Shown: piece after piece, positions 6,787 through 13,921 of the stretch
Numbering within the stretch: position 1 is the stretch's first letter
Layout of the letters: each line of letters starts with the position of its first letter
Origin: Kiritimatiellia bacterium
GTDB taxonomy: Bacteria > Verrucomicrobiota > Kiritimatiellia > SLAD01
Direction: 5' to 3'
Length of the DNA stretch: 24,449 nucleotides
Assembly: GCA_007128275.1 (NCBI GenBank)
Contig: SKXR01000252.1
Location: 1-24,449, forward strand
The notes under the pieces: model-generated
Seen by the model: only the letters and a program-made list of their open reading frames with translations
Databases searched by the model: none
Told to the model about the DNA's origin: nothing
Position numbers and translations under genes: made by a program

Positions 6787-8088
6787 ATGAGCATCACGAA
6801 ATCTGTATTTGAAGAATTGGATATGTCGTACGATGACGATAACATCTATTTCCAGATCATATCCGCCGTGTTGGATTCCGCCGAACGCCTCGATCTTCCA
6901 CACCGACTGAAGTTGATGATGGCGCAGCCGAAGAACGAGATCATCGTCCATTTCCCCGTGCGCATGGATGACGGCAGTTTCTCCTTGTTCAAAGGATATC
7001 GTGTGCAGCACAACAACGTGCTTGGACCGTACAAGGGCGGTATCCGCTACCACGAAGGCGTGACGCTGGATCACGTCAAGGCGCTTTCCGCCCTGATGAC
7101 GATGAAGACCGCGCTGGTTCGGCTGCCGTTCGGCGGGGCCAAGGGCGGGGTCAAGGTGGATCCGCGCGGGATATCCCCGGATGAGTTAATGCGGATGACA
7201 CGCCGGTTCATCAGCGCGTTGGGCACGAATATCGGGCCGGATTACGACATTCCCGCGCCGGATGTAGGAACCAACGCGCAAATCATGGCGTGGATGGCGG
7301 ACACCTACGTCAACATCTCCGAGCCGGGTAAGCGCCTCGGAGGCGCGGGCGTCGTCACGGGCAAGCCCATCGAGTACGGAGGATCGCACGGACGCGAGAA
7401 GGCGACCGGGCAGGGTGTCGTGTATGTTCTGGAAGAGTTGTTGCCGGACCTCGGCATCGACATCAACCGGATGAGTTATAGTCTGATCGGTTTTGGCAAT
7501 GTGGGGTCGTGGACGGGCCGTTTGCTGCACGATCACGGCGCCACCTTGAAGGCCGTTATGGATCATACCGGCGCGGTCTTCAACGCGAAAGGAATCAATG
7601 CGTTATCGTTGAACGCCCATGTCGCCGAACAAGGGGGCGTGGCCGGGTTTTCGGGAGCGGAGCCAATCACCGAGTCGGAGTTCTATGCCGTGGAAGTCGA
7701 TGTCTTCATTCCCGCCGCGCTCGAACAGATGGTTACAGAAGAAAAAGCCCGGCTTTTGCGATGCCGTGTTCTGGCGGAAGCGGCTAATGCGCCGGTCACT
7801 CCGTCGGGGGAACGCTATCTCGTGGAACAGGGCGTGTCCATATTGCCCGCCATTCTTTGCAGTGCGGGCGGTGTGACAGTCAGTTACTTTGAATGGAAAC
7901 AAAACCGTCAGGCGGAGTTGTGGGATCCGGAGGTGGTGGACCAGCAACTGCGCAAGCAGATGGTGGCGGCGGCAAGGCGCGTCAATGAGACGGCGCGCCT
8001 ACTGGACTGCGCCCTCCGCACCGCGGCCTATTGCGCCGCCTTGGACTACATCAACAAGGTCTATAACCTGCGCGGAATCTTCCCATGA
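6787..8088 (+). CDS. gdhA: Glu/Leu/Phe/Val dehydrogenase family, probable glutamate dehydrogenase
   Basis: A 433-residue soluble enzyme, the usual length of the smaller hexameric glutamate dehydrogenases. The N-terminal substrate domain holds GPYKGGIRYH (about 80), the catalytic-lysine motif LPFGGAKGGV (Lys119) and the catalytic Asp159 in IPAPDVGT. The Rossmann domain shows GFGNVG at 235-240, followed by AVMDHTGA. The expected reaction is reversible oxidative deamination of glutamate to 2-oxoglutarate and ammonia; I cannot firmly decide between NAD and NADP. ATG 6787 is set by a perfect AGGAGG (6775-6780) six bases upstream, the strongest ribosome-binding site in the window, fitting high expression. 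Two zinc-ribbon genes follow on the same strand. Leucine or other amino-acid specificity is the main alternative. Confidence 0.88.
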   Translation: MSITKSVFEELDMSYDDDNIYFQIISAVLDSAERLDLPHRLKLMMAQPKNEIIVHFPVRMDDGSFSLFKGYRVQHNNVLGPYKGGIRYHEGVTLDHVKALSALMTMKTALVRLPFGGAKGGVKVDPRGISPDELMRMTRRFISALGTNIGPDYDIPAPDVGTNAQIMAWMADTYVNISEPGKRLGGAGVVTGKPIEYGGSHGREKATGQGVVYVLEELLPDLGIDINRMSYSLIGFGNVGSWTGRLLHDHGATLKAVMDHTGAVFNAKGINALSLNAHVAEQGGVAGFSGAEPITESEFYAVEVDVFIPAALEQMVTEEKARLLRCRVLAEAANAPVTPSGERYLVEQGVSILPAILCSAGGVTVSYFEWKQNRQAELWDPEVVDQQLRKQMVAAARRVNETARLLDCALRTAAYCAALDYINKVYNLRGIFP

Positions 8089-8130
8089 GAAAATACTGCT
8101 TGATGCAATGAGCGCCTTGACTAGACTGGA

Positions 8131-8155
8131 AGGATATAGGAAACAGCGGTATCCT
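8131..8155 (+). promoter_or_regulatory. Stem-loop ahead of the first zinc-ribbon gene
   Basis: AGGATA (8131-8136) pairs perfectly with TATCCT (8150-8155) across 13 bases. It ends eight bases before the GGAG ribosome-binding site (8163-8166) of the gene at 8172. It could be a 5' leader stem or processing site. Low confidence. Confidence 0.2.
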
Positions 8156-8171
8156 GGGGATCGGAGCATGC

Positions 8172-8657
8172 ATGTGCGCGCAGCCTAAACAGATCGTAAT
8201 CAAAAAGCCGACGCTTCTGGTTAAGAAAAAGGAAAGGGACAAGTCCTCGGGTGCGGGTAATTCCCCGTCCCCGGCCATGCATACGGCGCCACCCGGTCAG
8301 GACTCATCGGCCACGTACTGCAATCAATGCGGCGGACGCCGTATTCTTCAGGGTTCCCCGCAGTTCTTCGATTTCCATTGCACGTATTGCGGACAAGTTA
8401 ATCAGAGCCGGGGATATGTGTCCGGAACGGAAATTCAATGCGTGGCGTGCGGCAACGGCATCCTCATCCCGCCGCCGCCTTCGCGGCCTGTTCCCGCGCA
8501 TCTGGGCGGATCCGCCATGACCAATCAGCGCCTGAAGTTCTTTTGCGTATTTTGCGGTCAGAAATTGTCCGCCACATTGAACATGGTCGGACAACCCACG
8601 GTCTGCCCTTCGTGTAACCGGGGGCTGACCATCCCGCAACCGCCAACCACTGCTTGA
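8172..8657 (+). CDS. Double zinc-ribbon protein of unknown function
   Basis: A 161-residue soluble protein with a Lys-rich N-terminus (KQIVIKKPTLLVKKK) and two four-cysteine ribbons. Ribbon 1 uses CNQCGGR and CTYCGQ with a further CVACGNG pair (about residues 48-96). Ribbon 2 (about 120-155) reads FFCVFCGQKLSAT ... CPSCNRGLTIPQ. Pro-rich linkers separate them. Ribbon 2 is clearly related to the single ribbon of the next gene, so the two are paralogues. Such ribbons often bind nucleic acid or partner proteins, but nothing here fixes a role. GGAG lies five bases before the ATG. It sits 83 bp after gdhA and 66 bp before its paralogue, so a shared transcript is plausible. Confidence 0.7.
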   Translation: MCAQPKQIVIKKPTLLVKKKERDKSSGAGNSPSPAMHTAPPGQDSSATYCNQCGGRRILQGSPQFFDFHCTYCGQVNQSRGYVSGTEIQCVACGNGILIPPPPSRPVPAHLGGSAMTNQRLKFFCVFCGQKLSATLNMVGQPTVCPSCNRGLTIPQPPTTA

Positions 8658-8689
8658 GCCCGTGGCAATGGAAAATCGATTTACGGGCT
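8657..8689 (+). terminator. Hairpin between the two zinc-ribbon genes
   Basis: AGCCCGT (8657-8663) and ACGGGCT (8683-8689) form a perfect 7-bp stem that starts on the last base of the upstream stop codon. The loop contains a 10-bp palindrome AAATCGATTT (8673-8682). No following T-run, so it may be an attenuator or an RNA-processing stem. Confidence 0.35.
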
Positions 8690-8723
8690 TGCTTGATCAG
8701 TCAACAGGGGAGAACATGAACGT

Positions 8724-9146
8724 ATGAGCGAAGAACCCAAAAAGAAAAAGTTAGTGTTTAAGCGAAAAGCCGATGCCGGCGCGAAAGCCAAGAAGCCGGT
8801 CATCAAGCTCAATAAGGCGCCGACTCCGGATGAGGAAGGGGAAGAAATCCCGCCCACCGAAGAGTTGCCTAAACAGGCGGCCAAGCAGGCCAAACCGGAA
8901 TCGGCTCCGACGGAGAAGACCCCGGCGGTCAAGGACGAGCTCCCAAAGGAAGCCGAAGAGCCGGCTAAAGAGGTCGAGGAACCCGTCAAGAAGGCAGCAG
9001 CACCGGCGAAGAAGACGGAAGAAAAGGCGTTCAAGTTCTATTGCGTGTATTGCGGCCAGAAGTTATCCGCCTCCACGTCCATGACTGGCCGCAAGATTTC
9101 CTGTCCGTCGTGCGGTCACAAGATTCAGGTGCCGGAAGCACCCTGA
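8724..9146 (+). CDS. Charged linker plus C-terminal zinc-ribbon protein
   Basis: A 140-residue protein with no hydrophobic segment. Residues 1-105 are low-complexity Lys/Glu/Pro/Ala sequence, probably disordered, opening with KKKKLVFKRK and KKPVIKLNK. Residues about 106-140 form one ribbon, FYCVYCGQKLSAS ... ISCPSCGHKIQVP, very close to ribbon 2 of the upstream gene. Both paralogues begin with basic, beta-like Lys/Val/Ile motifs, hinting at a shared binding mode. Function unknown. AGGGGAGA (8706-8713) precedes the ATG; an earlier ATG at 8716 hits TGA after three codons. It ends eight bases before the stop of the convergent gene on the other strand. Confidence 0.7.
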   Translation: MSEEPKKKKLVFKRKADAGAKAKKPVIKLNKAPTPDEEGEEIPPTEELPKQAAKQAKPESAPTEKTPAVKDELPKEAEEPAKEVEEPVKKAAAPAKKTEEKAFKFYCVYCGQKLSASTSMTGRKISCPSCGHKIQVPEAP

Positions 9147-9154
9147 CGCAGGGT

Positions 9155-9631
9155 TCAGATGAGCGTTACCTTTTCGACGCCATCGATTTCCATTTCAAGG
9201 AAATATCCGAAGGTCTTCAGCGGCGAGGCCTCGCGATACGCTTTTCCGGTCATGAGCTTCTCCCATACCAGACGGCACGCAATACGGAGACGGGCTTCGT
9301 TTTCCTGGAAGATCAAGCCGTCGGTAAATGCTTTCCACCAGGCATAGGCTTCCTTGGGTTTGGCGTTCATGGCCGGCAACAGCTTCTCCATTTGCTTATA
9401 CGCCCGAGACATGAGGGCCAAATTCTGTTTCTCCGTGTCCGGAAAATATTTACCCAGAAAGAATAGCGCCATGCCTGCGCCGATCTCCACAAGCTTGGTG
9501 TCGTCTATGTTCAGGGGATGATGTGCCCGTTCGTTTTCTTTGTCGAAGAATTGGACCGCCCGGGGCAATTTTTCCTGAACCAAGCCGGTCACGTATTCTT
9601 CCACCTTTACCTTCTTCTTGAACCACAACAT
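9155..9631 (-). CDS. Conserved-looking hypothetical cytoplasmic protein
   Basis: A 158-residue protein I do not recognise. It has no signal peptide; the start MLWFKKKVKVEEYV is basic, and the rest looks alpha-helical with many Trp, Phe and Leu residues (for example AGMALFFLGKYF and EAYAWWKAFTDGLIF). The start is well set: AGAGGAAGAGG lies six bases before the ATG. It follows an unremarkable 116-bp gap downstream of hrpB on the same strand and converges with the zinc-ribbon gene. Sensible codon structure and a strong ribosome-binding site argue that it is real. Confidence 0.65.
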   Translation of the reverse strand: MLWFKKKVKVEEYVTGLVQEKLPRAVQFFDKENERAHHPLNIDDTKLVEIGAGMALFFLGKYFPDTEKQNLALMSRAYKQMEKLLPAMNAKPKEAYAWWKAFTDGLIFQENEARLRIACRLVWEKLMTGKAYREASPLKTFGYFLEMEIDGVEKVTLI

Positions 9632-9747
9632 GCGACACCTCTTCCTCTGGTCAGACTTTTACATCGTCACCCCAAAGCCTACGGTAGCGCATAGCCCCCG
9701 TTGTAGGCAATGCCAATCAACGGCCCCGGGCGGGCACGGGTCTTTAT

Positions 9748-12372
9748 TCAAGGGGCTTCGGGCCAGGCATGTTTCGGATAGCGACGTTTCAGTTCCTGGC
9801 GGATACGCGGATAGTGGTCTTTCCAAAAACCCTTGAGGTCCTGAGTCACCTGTACCGGGCGCTGGTTGGGTGCCAGAATATGAAGTATCGGCTGCACGCG
9901 TCCCAGGGCAATCCGAGGAAGCTCCTGCACGCCGAACAATTCCTGAATGCGGGCGGAGATGCTCGGGGGTTGCTGTTCCTCATACATGAGTCGAAACGGT
10001 CGGCGCCCTCCGATCTCCAAGCGTTCCGGCGCGTGCCGGTCCAGCAGGGATAATTGCGACGGCGAGAGCATGGCCTTCAGCACGGGCCATACAGGGCGGT
10101 CCCGGATCTCTTTGTAACTGAATGCGCCCAGACAGAGTTGTTCGAGAATCATGCGCCGCTCTTCGTCGCCCACAACCGGAAGGCCTAGGTCCGGACACCA
10201 CCGGGCGAGCCCGTTTACCCGCAGCATCCATTGCTCGACCTGTTCATCCCAGCGGTTGAGCGAAAGAGTCCCCTTCATGACTTCGTCCGCAAGGATATGG
10301 GCCGCCGCGTCGGGGGAGGGGTTCCCCGATCGCTTGGCTTCCAGTACGAGATCGTGATAGAGCCGTTGTTCCTCCTGTACGACCCGCTTCATGGATGCGT
10401 CATAGAACACGTCCGCCTGCGTTGTGACGGCTTCAGGGAACAATTCGGCAAGCCAGTCTTCCTCAATCCGTGTGGCGAGGTTCAACAGGACGCTCAATTC
10501 CTTGCCTGCCTGAATTTCATCAATTTCCGAGGCGACCAGCAACGGGGCGTCGCGCACCACACTATTCCGGGCCAGCGCGCCGGCTCGCCCGTGTACGATG
10601 CGGCAACGTAACGTGCCGCTATCGCGGCGAATAGCCACTTGGTCGGCAAACCCCGCCAGAACGCACTTGCACAGCTCTTCATCGTCGGCGGGCTTTGTCT
10701 CCGTCTTCAGTCCCTGCCGGCCGGCCAGGCGCATGAACGCGTCAAAGACCGGTTGTACCTGGCGCGCGGCTTGCGCATGGATCCCGAGTCGTCGGCATTT
10801 GTTCACATCAAAACCGTTCTTTTGGGCATATTGCCAGGCGCGCATGAGAATGAAGAAATCCGAGGACGCCTCGTCGCCAAGCACATCGTCCTTGCTCTTG
10901 CGCGCGTCGGATCCGATGCGGCGCACCATGATCGAGCGTCCCTGCGTGAGCGCGGCAATCAACGCGGCTTGGCGCACACAGCCGTAGGTGTCGGCGGTGA
11001 TCAGCATGCGCGCGTAACGGGGATGTAACGGGAACGCAGCCATGCGCAGGCCCAGATCCGTGATGGTCTCATCCGCGGCATGCAACGCCCCGAGATCTGT
11101 AAGCAGGAGAATGGCCTTGTGCAACGCGCGCTGATCAGGAGGCTCGAACCAGGGAAACGCGGCGAGATCCTCCATCCCGGCCGCCTTCAGGGAGAGTACG
11201 GCTTCCGCGAGATCAAGTCGCTTGATTTCCGGCAGCTCGTGCACGGCTCGTTCCCCATGTTCGCGCTCCGTCCAAAGCCGTACGCACAGGCCCGGCGCCG
11301 TGCGACCGGCGCGACCTGCGCGTTGATCCGCGGAGGAGCGGCTGATCTTTTCCACCAGCAACGTGTTGATGGCGCGATGCGGGTCGTATCGCGGAATGCG
11401 GGCCAGGCCGCTGTCGATAACGATACGTATGCCATCGATGGTCAACGATGTTTCCGCGACGTTGGTAGAGACGATAATTTTCCGCTGCTCGTACGATGCG
11501 ACCGCCGCATCCTGATCGCGCGGCGGCAATTCCCCGTGCAAGGGAAGAACCAGGCACCCTTTCAGAGCCGACGAAGTCTGCAGCGATTGGATGGTACGCT
11601 GAATTTCATAGGCGCCCGGCATGAAGATCAATACATCCCCGGGTACGCCTTCACGGATCAGGCGCTCCGTTTCAGCGACGGCCGCCTCCATGACCGTATC
11701 GCCCCGCGGATGTAGCGCGCGGGGCAGGTATTGAATGTCCACGGGATATGTCCGTCCTTCGGAAGACAGGACGGCAACGGATTGCAGATAGCGCTTCAGC
11801 GGTTCAATATCAAGCGTGGCCGACATCACCACTAGCAAGAGATCCGGTCTTGTCGTGTTCTGAAGTTGGATGGCCCGGGCGAGGGTGATATCTCCGTAAA
11901 GATGTCGTTCATGGAATTCATCAAAGAGGATGGCGTCCACATCGTGTAATTCCGGATCGCTCATGAGTTGTCGAAGCAGAATGCCTTCGGTCTCGAATTT
12001 GATGCGGGTGCGATCGTTGGAGACATCCTCGAATCGTATCTGGTACCCGACTTCCTCGCCCAGCAGCACGGCGCGCTCACGCGCCACGCGCGTGGCCAGC
12101 AGGCGGGTGGCCAAACGGCGCGGCTGAAGCACCACGACTTTGCCGTCCTTCAGCAAGCCGTCGTCCAATAGCATTTGGGGAACTTGCGTGGACTTCCCGG
12201 ACCCGGTTGGCGATTGAATAACAAGTCGCCTACACCGTCCCGCTGCTTCCCGCAACGCTTCACGAATTTCGAATATGGGTAACGCGTTCAAGTCGCTGGA
12301 AGTATCGTCATAACCGCCACGGAAGTAAACGCCGTGCTTTCGAGTACATCCATCTTCATCGCGTAGGGACAC
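9748..12372 (-). CDS. hrpB: ATP-dependent RNA helicase HrpB
   Basis: An 874-residue DEAH/DExH helicase. Walker A is PTGSGKST (residues 55-62), motif II is the HrpB-type DEFH (151-154), motif III is MSAT, and motif VI is QRAGRAGR. The helicase-associated domain follows, and the C-terminus carries the HrpB signature FWKDHYPRIRQELKRRYPKH followed by AWPEAP. HrpB is widespread in Gram-negative bacteria; its exact RNA target is poorly defined. The longest frame opens with GTG at 12372, but those codons lie within an 18-19 bp repeat shared with the far side of the neighbouring transposase, and family members begin close to LPIFEI (residue 31). The real start may be a TTG at 12291. No clear Shine-Dalgarno at either place. 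Confidence 0.92.
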   Translation of the reverse strand: MSLRDEDGCTRKHGVYFRGGYDDTSSDLNALPIFEIREALREAAGRCRRLVIQSPTGSGKSTQVPQMLLDDGLLKDGKVVVLQPRRLATRLLATRVARERAVLLGEEVGYQIRFEDVSNDRTRIKFETEGILLRQLMSDPELHDVDAILFDEFHERHLYGDITLARAIQLQNTTRPDLLLVVMSATLDIEPLKRYLQSVAVLSSEGRTYPVDIQYLPRALHPRGDTVMEAAVAETERLIREGVPGDVLIFMPGAYEIQRTIQSLQTSSALKGCLVLPLHGELPPRDQDAAVASYEQRKIIVSTNVAETSLTIDGIRIVIDSGLARIPRYDPHRAINTLLVEKISRSSADQRAGRAGRTAPGLCVRLWTEREHGERAVHELPEIKRLDLAEAVLSLKAAGMEDLAAFPWFEPPDQRALHKAILLLTDLGALHAADETITDLGLRMAAFPLHPRYARMLITADTYGCVRQAALIAALTQGRSIMVRRIGSDARKSKDDVLGDEASSDFFILMRAWQYAQKNGFDVNKCRRLGIHAQAARQVQPVFDAFMRLAGRQGLKTETKPADDEELCKCVLAGFADQVAIRRDSGTLRCRIVHGRAGALARNSVVRDAPLLVASEIDEIQAGKELSVLLNLATRIEEDWLAELFPEAVTTQADVFYDASMKRVVQEEQRLYHDLVLEAKRSGNPSPDAAAHILADEVMKGTLSLNRWDEQVEQWMLRVNGLARWCPDLGLPVVGDEERRMILEQLCLGAFSYKEIRDRPVWPVLKAMLSPSQLSLLDRHAPERLEIGGRRPFRLMYEEQQPPSISARIQELFGVQELPRIALGRVQPILHILAPNQRPVQVTQDLKGFWKDHYPRIRQELKRRYPKHAWPEAP

Positions 12373-12378
12373 AGAAAT
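12360..12378. repeat. Left 19-bp inverted repeat flanking the transposase
   Basis: CGCGTAGGGACACAGAAAT is the exact reverse complement of 13700-13718, on the other side of the transposase gene. It overlaps the annotated GTG start of hrpB. See the mobile-element entry. Confidence 0.85.
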
Positions 12379-12519
12379 TGTGATGGATACGGAGTTTTGG
12401 CCGGTATTTGGGACTTAAGTGTTGCTGGTGTCCGCGTTTATGGTGGAGGCCAAGTGCGGATACGATGGGATAGCTGCTTAAGAACGTCTGAACGGCCAGG
12501 TATTGGCTGGAAATCGGCG

Positions 12520-12548
12520 GATTCGGGTGGAGGTCGGCATGCCGAATC
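12520..12548. repeat. Stem-loop 3' of the transposase gene
   Basis: Perfect 7-bp arms GATTCGG / CCGAATC with a 15-base loop, 56 bases beyond the transposase stop. Possible element end hairpin or 3' stem. Confidence 0.4.
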
Positions 12549-12603
12549 GCTTGGGTTGCATCGATGGCTTGTTAATTTGCAGTTGCGGGCCAGGAGCGAC
12601 CAG

Positions 12604-13509
12604 CTAGACCTCGCCGGTCACACGCAGCCGTCGCCAAGCATAGAGTATCGAACCGCTAGGATCTTTGAGCTGGGCGGATCGATGCCGGGATATGGCCTCG
12701 TCGGGTTTGTAGCGGCGCATTACCTCGGTCACGTATAGTTGCGATCCGATCACCAGCCCTTGCGTCCAGTACCGTACGCGCCGCTGTAGATGAAGTGACC
12801 TTCCTTCTCCCGGCACCTCCCTGCACTCTTTATCCGACAGCGCCTTGTTCATGGTTTCCCGAATATCAGGTAACCCCTTGATGCCGAACAACTCTCGCAG
12901 CATCGGCAGCGCTACAGCCTTCACATTTCCGGCATAGGGATGCCGACCGGACTGCAGCCAGGCCCCGTGCGAGCAGAAGCGGTAGTCGCCAACCTCTTTC
13001 ACCATGCCTGCGCGGACAGGATTGTTCTCGATATAGGTCCAGCAGGCCCAGACCGCGGTCCCACTCTCCAAGAGCGTGTGCTTGAATCGGTCTGCCCACA
13101 GCGAGCCACGCCGTCGGACGGGACGTGTCCGGTTGTACCAGACTGTGAAGAGTTGCTGCAGGTGCCGCATGAACCAACTGATATCCCGGCTTCTTCCCTG
13201 CCAGATCCTGCAGGAGGGACTATCCGGTTCCAGCGTCCGCTTGCCCCGGTGAAAGGCTTTATATCGGCGACACATCTCCTCCGCATCGGGTTCCTCCGCA
13301 GGAGCATAGGCCAGAATGTGAAAATGATTGGATAGAACCTGGTAGGCTATGACTCGCACGGAGTACAGAATGCTGACCCGCCGGATAAAGCGTACAAATT
13401 GTTCCTTTTCGGCGTTACCGAAGGGCAAATCGAGTTTGGTGCCGGCAATCCGGTTGTAGCAGTGGTACCACGTGGGTTTATAGTCGGTTTTGATTCTTGC
13501 TTGTCGCAT
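12604..13509 (-). CDS. REP-associated (IS200-like, Y1) transposase
   Basis: A 301-residue protein of the Y1_Tnp/HUH superfamily, RAYT-like. The HUH metal motif is NHFHIL; around it are TWYHCYNRI near the N-terminus, RRYKAFHRGKR, the QQLFTVWYNR helix, RRGSLWADRFKHTLLE and YIENNPVRAGMV. A C-terminal extension with WTQGLVIGSQLYV is common in RAYTs that do not belong to autonomous IS200. RAYTs nick and join single-stranded DNA at hairpin repeats. I chose ATG 13509 because AAGGAG-like GGAAGGAG lies seven bases upstream and the domain begins at once; the frame extends 79 residues further but that part is derived from repeats (ARRDTEIGSRRDTE). At the expected catalytic-tyrosine helix the local residues read F-T-V-W-Y-N, so the nucleophile is uncertain. 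Confidence 0.85.
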   Translation of the reverse strand: MRQARIKTDYKPTWYHCYNRIAGTKLDLPFGNAEKEQFVRFIRRVSILYSVRVIAYQVLSNHFHILAYAPAEEPDAEEMCRRYKAFHRGKRTLEPDSPSCRIWQGRSRDISWFMRHLQQLFTVWYNRTRPVRRRGSLWADRFKHTLLESGTAVWACWTYIENNPVRAGMVKEVGDYRFCSHGAWLQSGRHPYAGNVKAVALPMLRELFGIKGLPDIRETMNKALSDKECREVPGEGRSLHLQRRVRYWTQGLVIGSQLYVTEVMRRYKPDEAISRHRSAQLKDPSGSILYAWRRLRVTGEV

Positions 13510-13516
13510 GGGTCCG

Positions 13517-13524
13517 CTCCTTCC
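13517..13524 (-). promoter_or_regulatory. Shine-Dalgarno deciding the transposase start
   Basis: GGAAGGAG on the minus strand, seven bases from the ATG at 13509. It supports this start over in-frame ATGs at 13536 and farther upstream. Confidence 0.6.
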
Positions 13525-13603
13525 TACGGGCAGCATGTCCGCTAACTTGTTAAAGGAACGAGCTCCGCATTTTTCCGCGAATATTTTTAGAGAGGACACC
13601 AAG

Positions 13604-13627
13604 TGATGCGCAAAACGCGTTGCATCA
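13604..13627. repeat. Imperfect hairpin upstream of the transposase gene
   Basis: TGATGC (13604-13609) pairs with GCATCA (13622-13627); the loop contains a nested GCG/CGC. It lies about 95 bases before the transposase start and could be an element end or a control site. Confidence 0.4.
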
Positions 13628-13676
13628 ATGAATTGTGTATAGAAGTAAATTGGTATGCAACCTGCTAAACACACTG

Positions 13677-13805
13677 TTTCTGTGTCCCTGCGCGACCCTA
13701 TTTCTGTGTCCCTACGCGCCTTTGTGTGAGGCTCCATGCGAGGCACACACTACTCACTACTTCTGTGTCCCTATGCAGGGCTCACTGTTTCTGTGTCCCC
13801 ATGCG
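13677..13805 (+). repeat. Cluster of four CTGTGTCCC repeats
   Basis: Four direct copies of an 18-bp unit TTTCTGTGTCCCTACGCG or close variants: 13677-13694 (one change), 13701-13718 (exact), 13760-13777 (several changes) and 13788-13805 (two changes). A fifth, exact copy lies inverted at 12360-12377. The first two are 24 bp apart. The short + frame here (13635-13874) merely translates the repeats as recurring LFLCP and is not considered a gene. The rest of 13510-13850 holds nothing else I can identify. Confidence 0.8.
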
Positions 13806-13850
13806 AGGCTTCGGCGTCCGGCAGGAAAGAAGCGTGCCACCTCAATTGCC

Positions 13851-13880
13851 TTTCCATCGTGGGGTGCCGTTTGATAGAAT
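13851..13880 (+). promoter_or_regulatory. Candidate promoter of the DUF485-actP operon
   Basis: TTTCCA (13851-13856, four of six) and TAGAAT (13875-13880, five of six) with an 18-bp spacer, about 40 bases before the ATG at 13922. Position and -10 quality make it credible; not demonstrated. Confidence 0.4.
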
Positions 13881-13891
13881 TGAACAGTTCA
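13881..13891 (+). promoter_or_regulatory. Operator-like palindrome at the predicted transcription start
   Basis: TGAACAGTTCA, perfect 5-bp arms about a single central base, extending to seven of eight matching positions per arm. It directly follows the candidate -10 box, where a repressor would block initiation. A second palindrome, GTGCGCAC, lies at 13895-13902. The regulator is unknown. Confidence 0.35.
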
Positions 13892-13921
13892 TTTGTGCGC
13901 ACTTAATAATAGGGAGACGGC

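Larger units (their letters stand above)
12360..13718 (-). mobile_element. Putative IS200-like/RAYT element bounded by 19-bp inverted repeats
   Basis: A 1.36-kb segment holding one Y1-type transposase gene, bounded by a perfect 19-bp inverted repeat (12360-12378 and 13700-13718). Between gene and left repeat, GATTCGG (12520-12526) and CCGAATC (12542-12548) form a stem; upstream of the gene, TGATGC (13604-13609) and GCATCA (13622-13627) form another with an inner GCG/CGC. The stretch 12379-12603 holds no gene. IS200/IS605 elements use subterminal hairpins and no inverted repeats, so the repeats may instead be dispersed genomic repeats associated with the transposase, as REPs are with RAYTs. 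The element's exact limits are not established. Confidence 0.5.

Noticed and set aside
13510..13746. 79-residue N-terminal extension of the transposase
   Set aside because: Encodes repeat-derived sequence (RRDTEIGSRRDTE); a strong Shine-Dalgarno sits just before ATG 13509, where the family domain begins.
13677..13805. Possible CRISPR array
   Set aside because: Only four copies, diverged, with irregular spacing (24, 59 and 28 bp) and no cas genes.
13635..13874. 79-residue open frame with repeated LFLCP
   Set aside because: Translation of the CTGTGTCCC repeat cluster, no ribosome-binding site.
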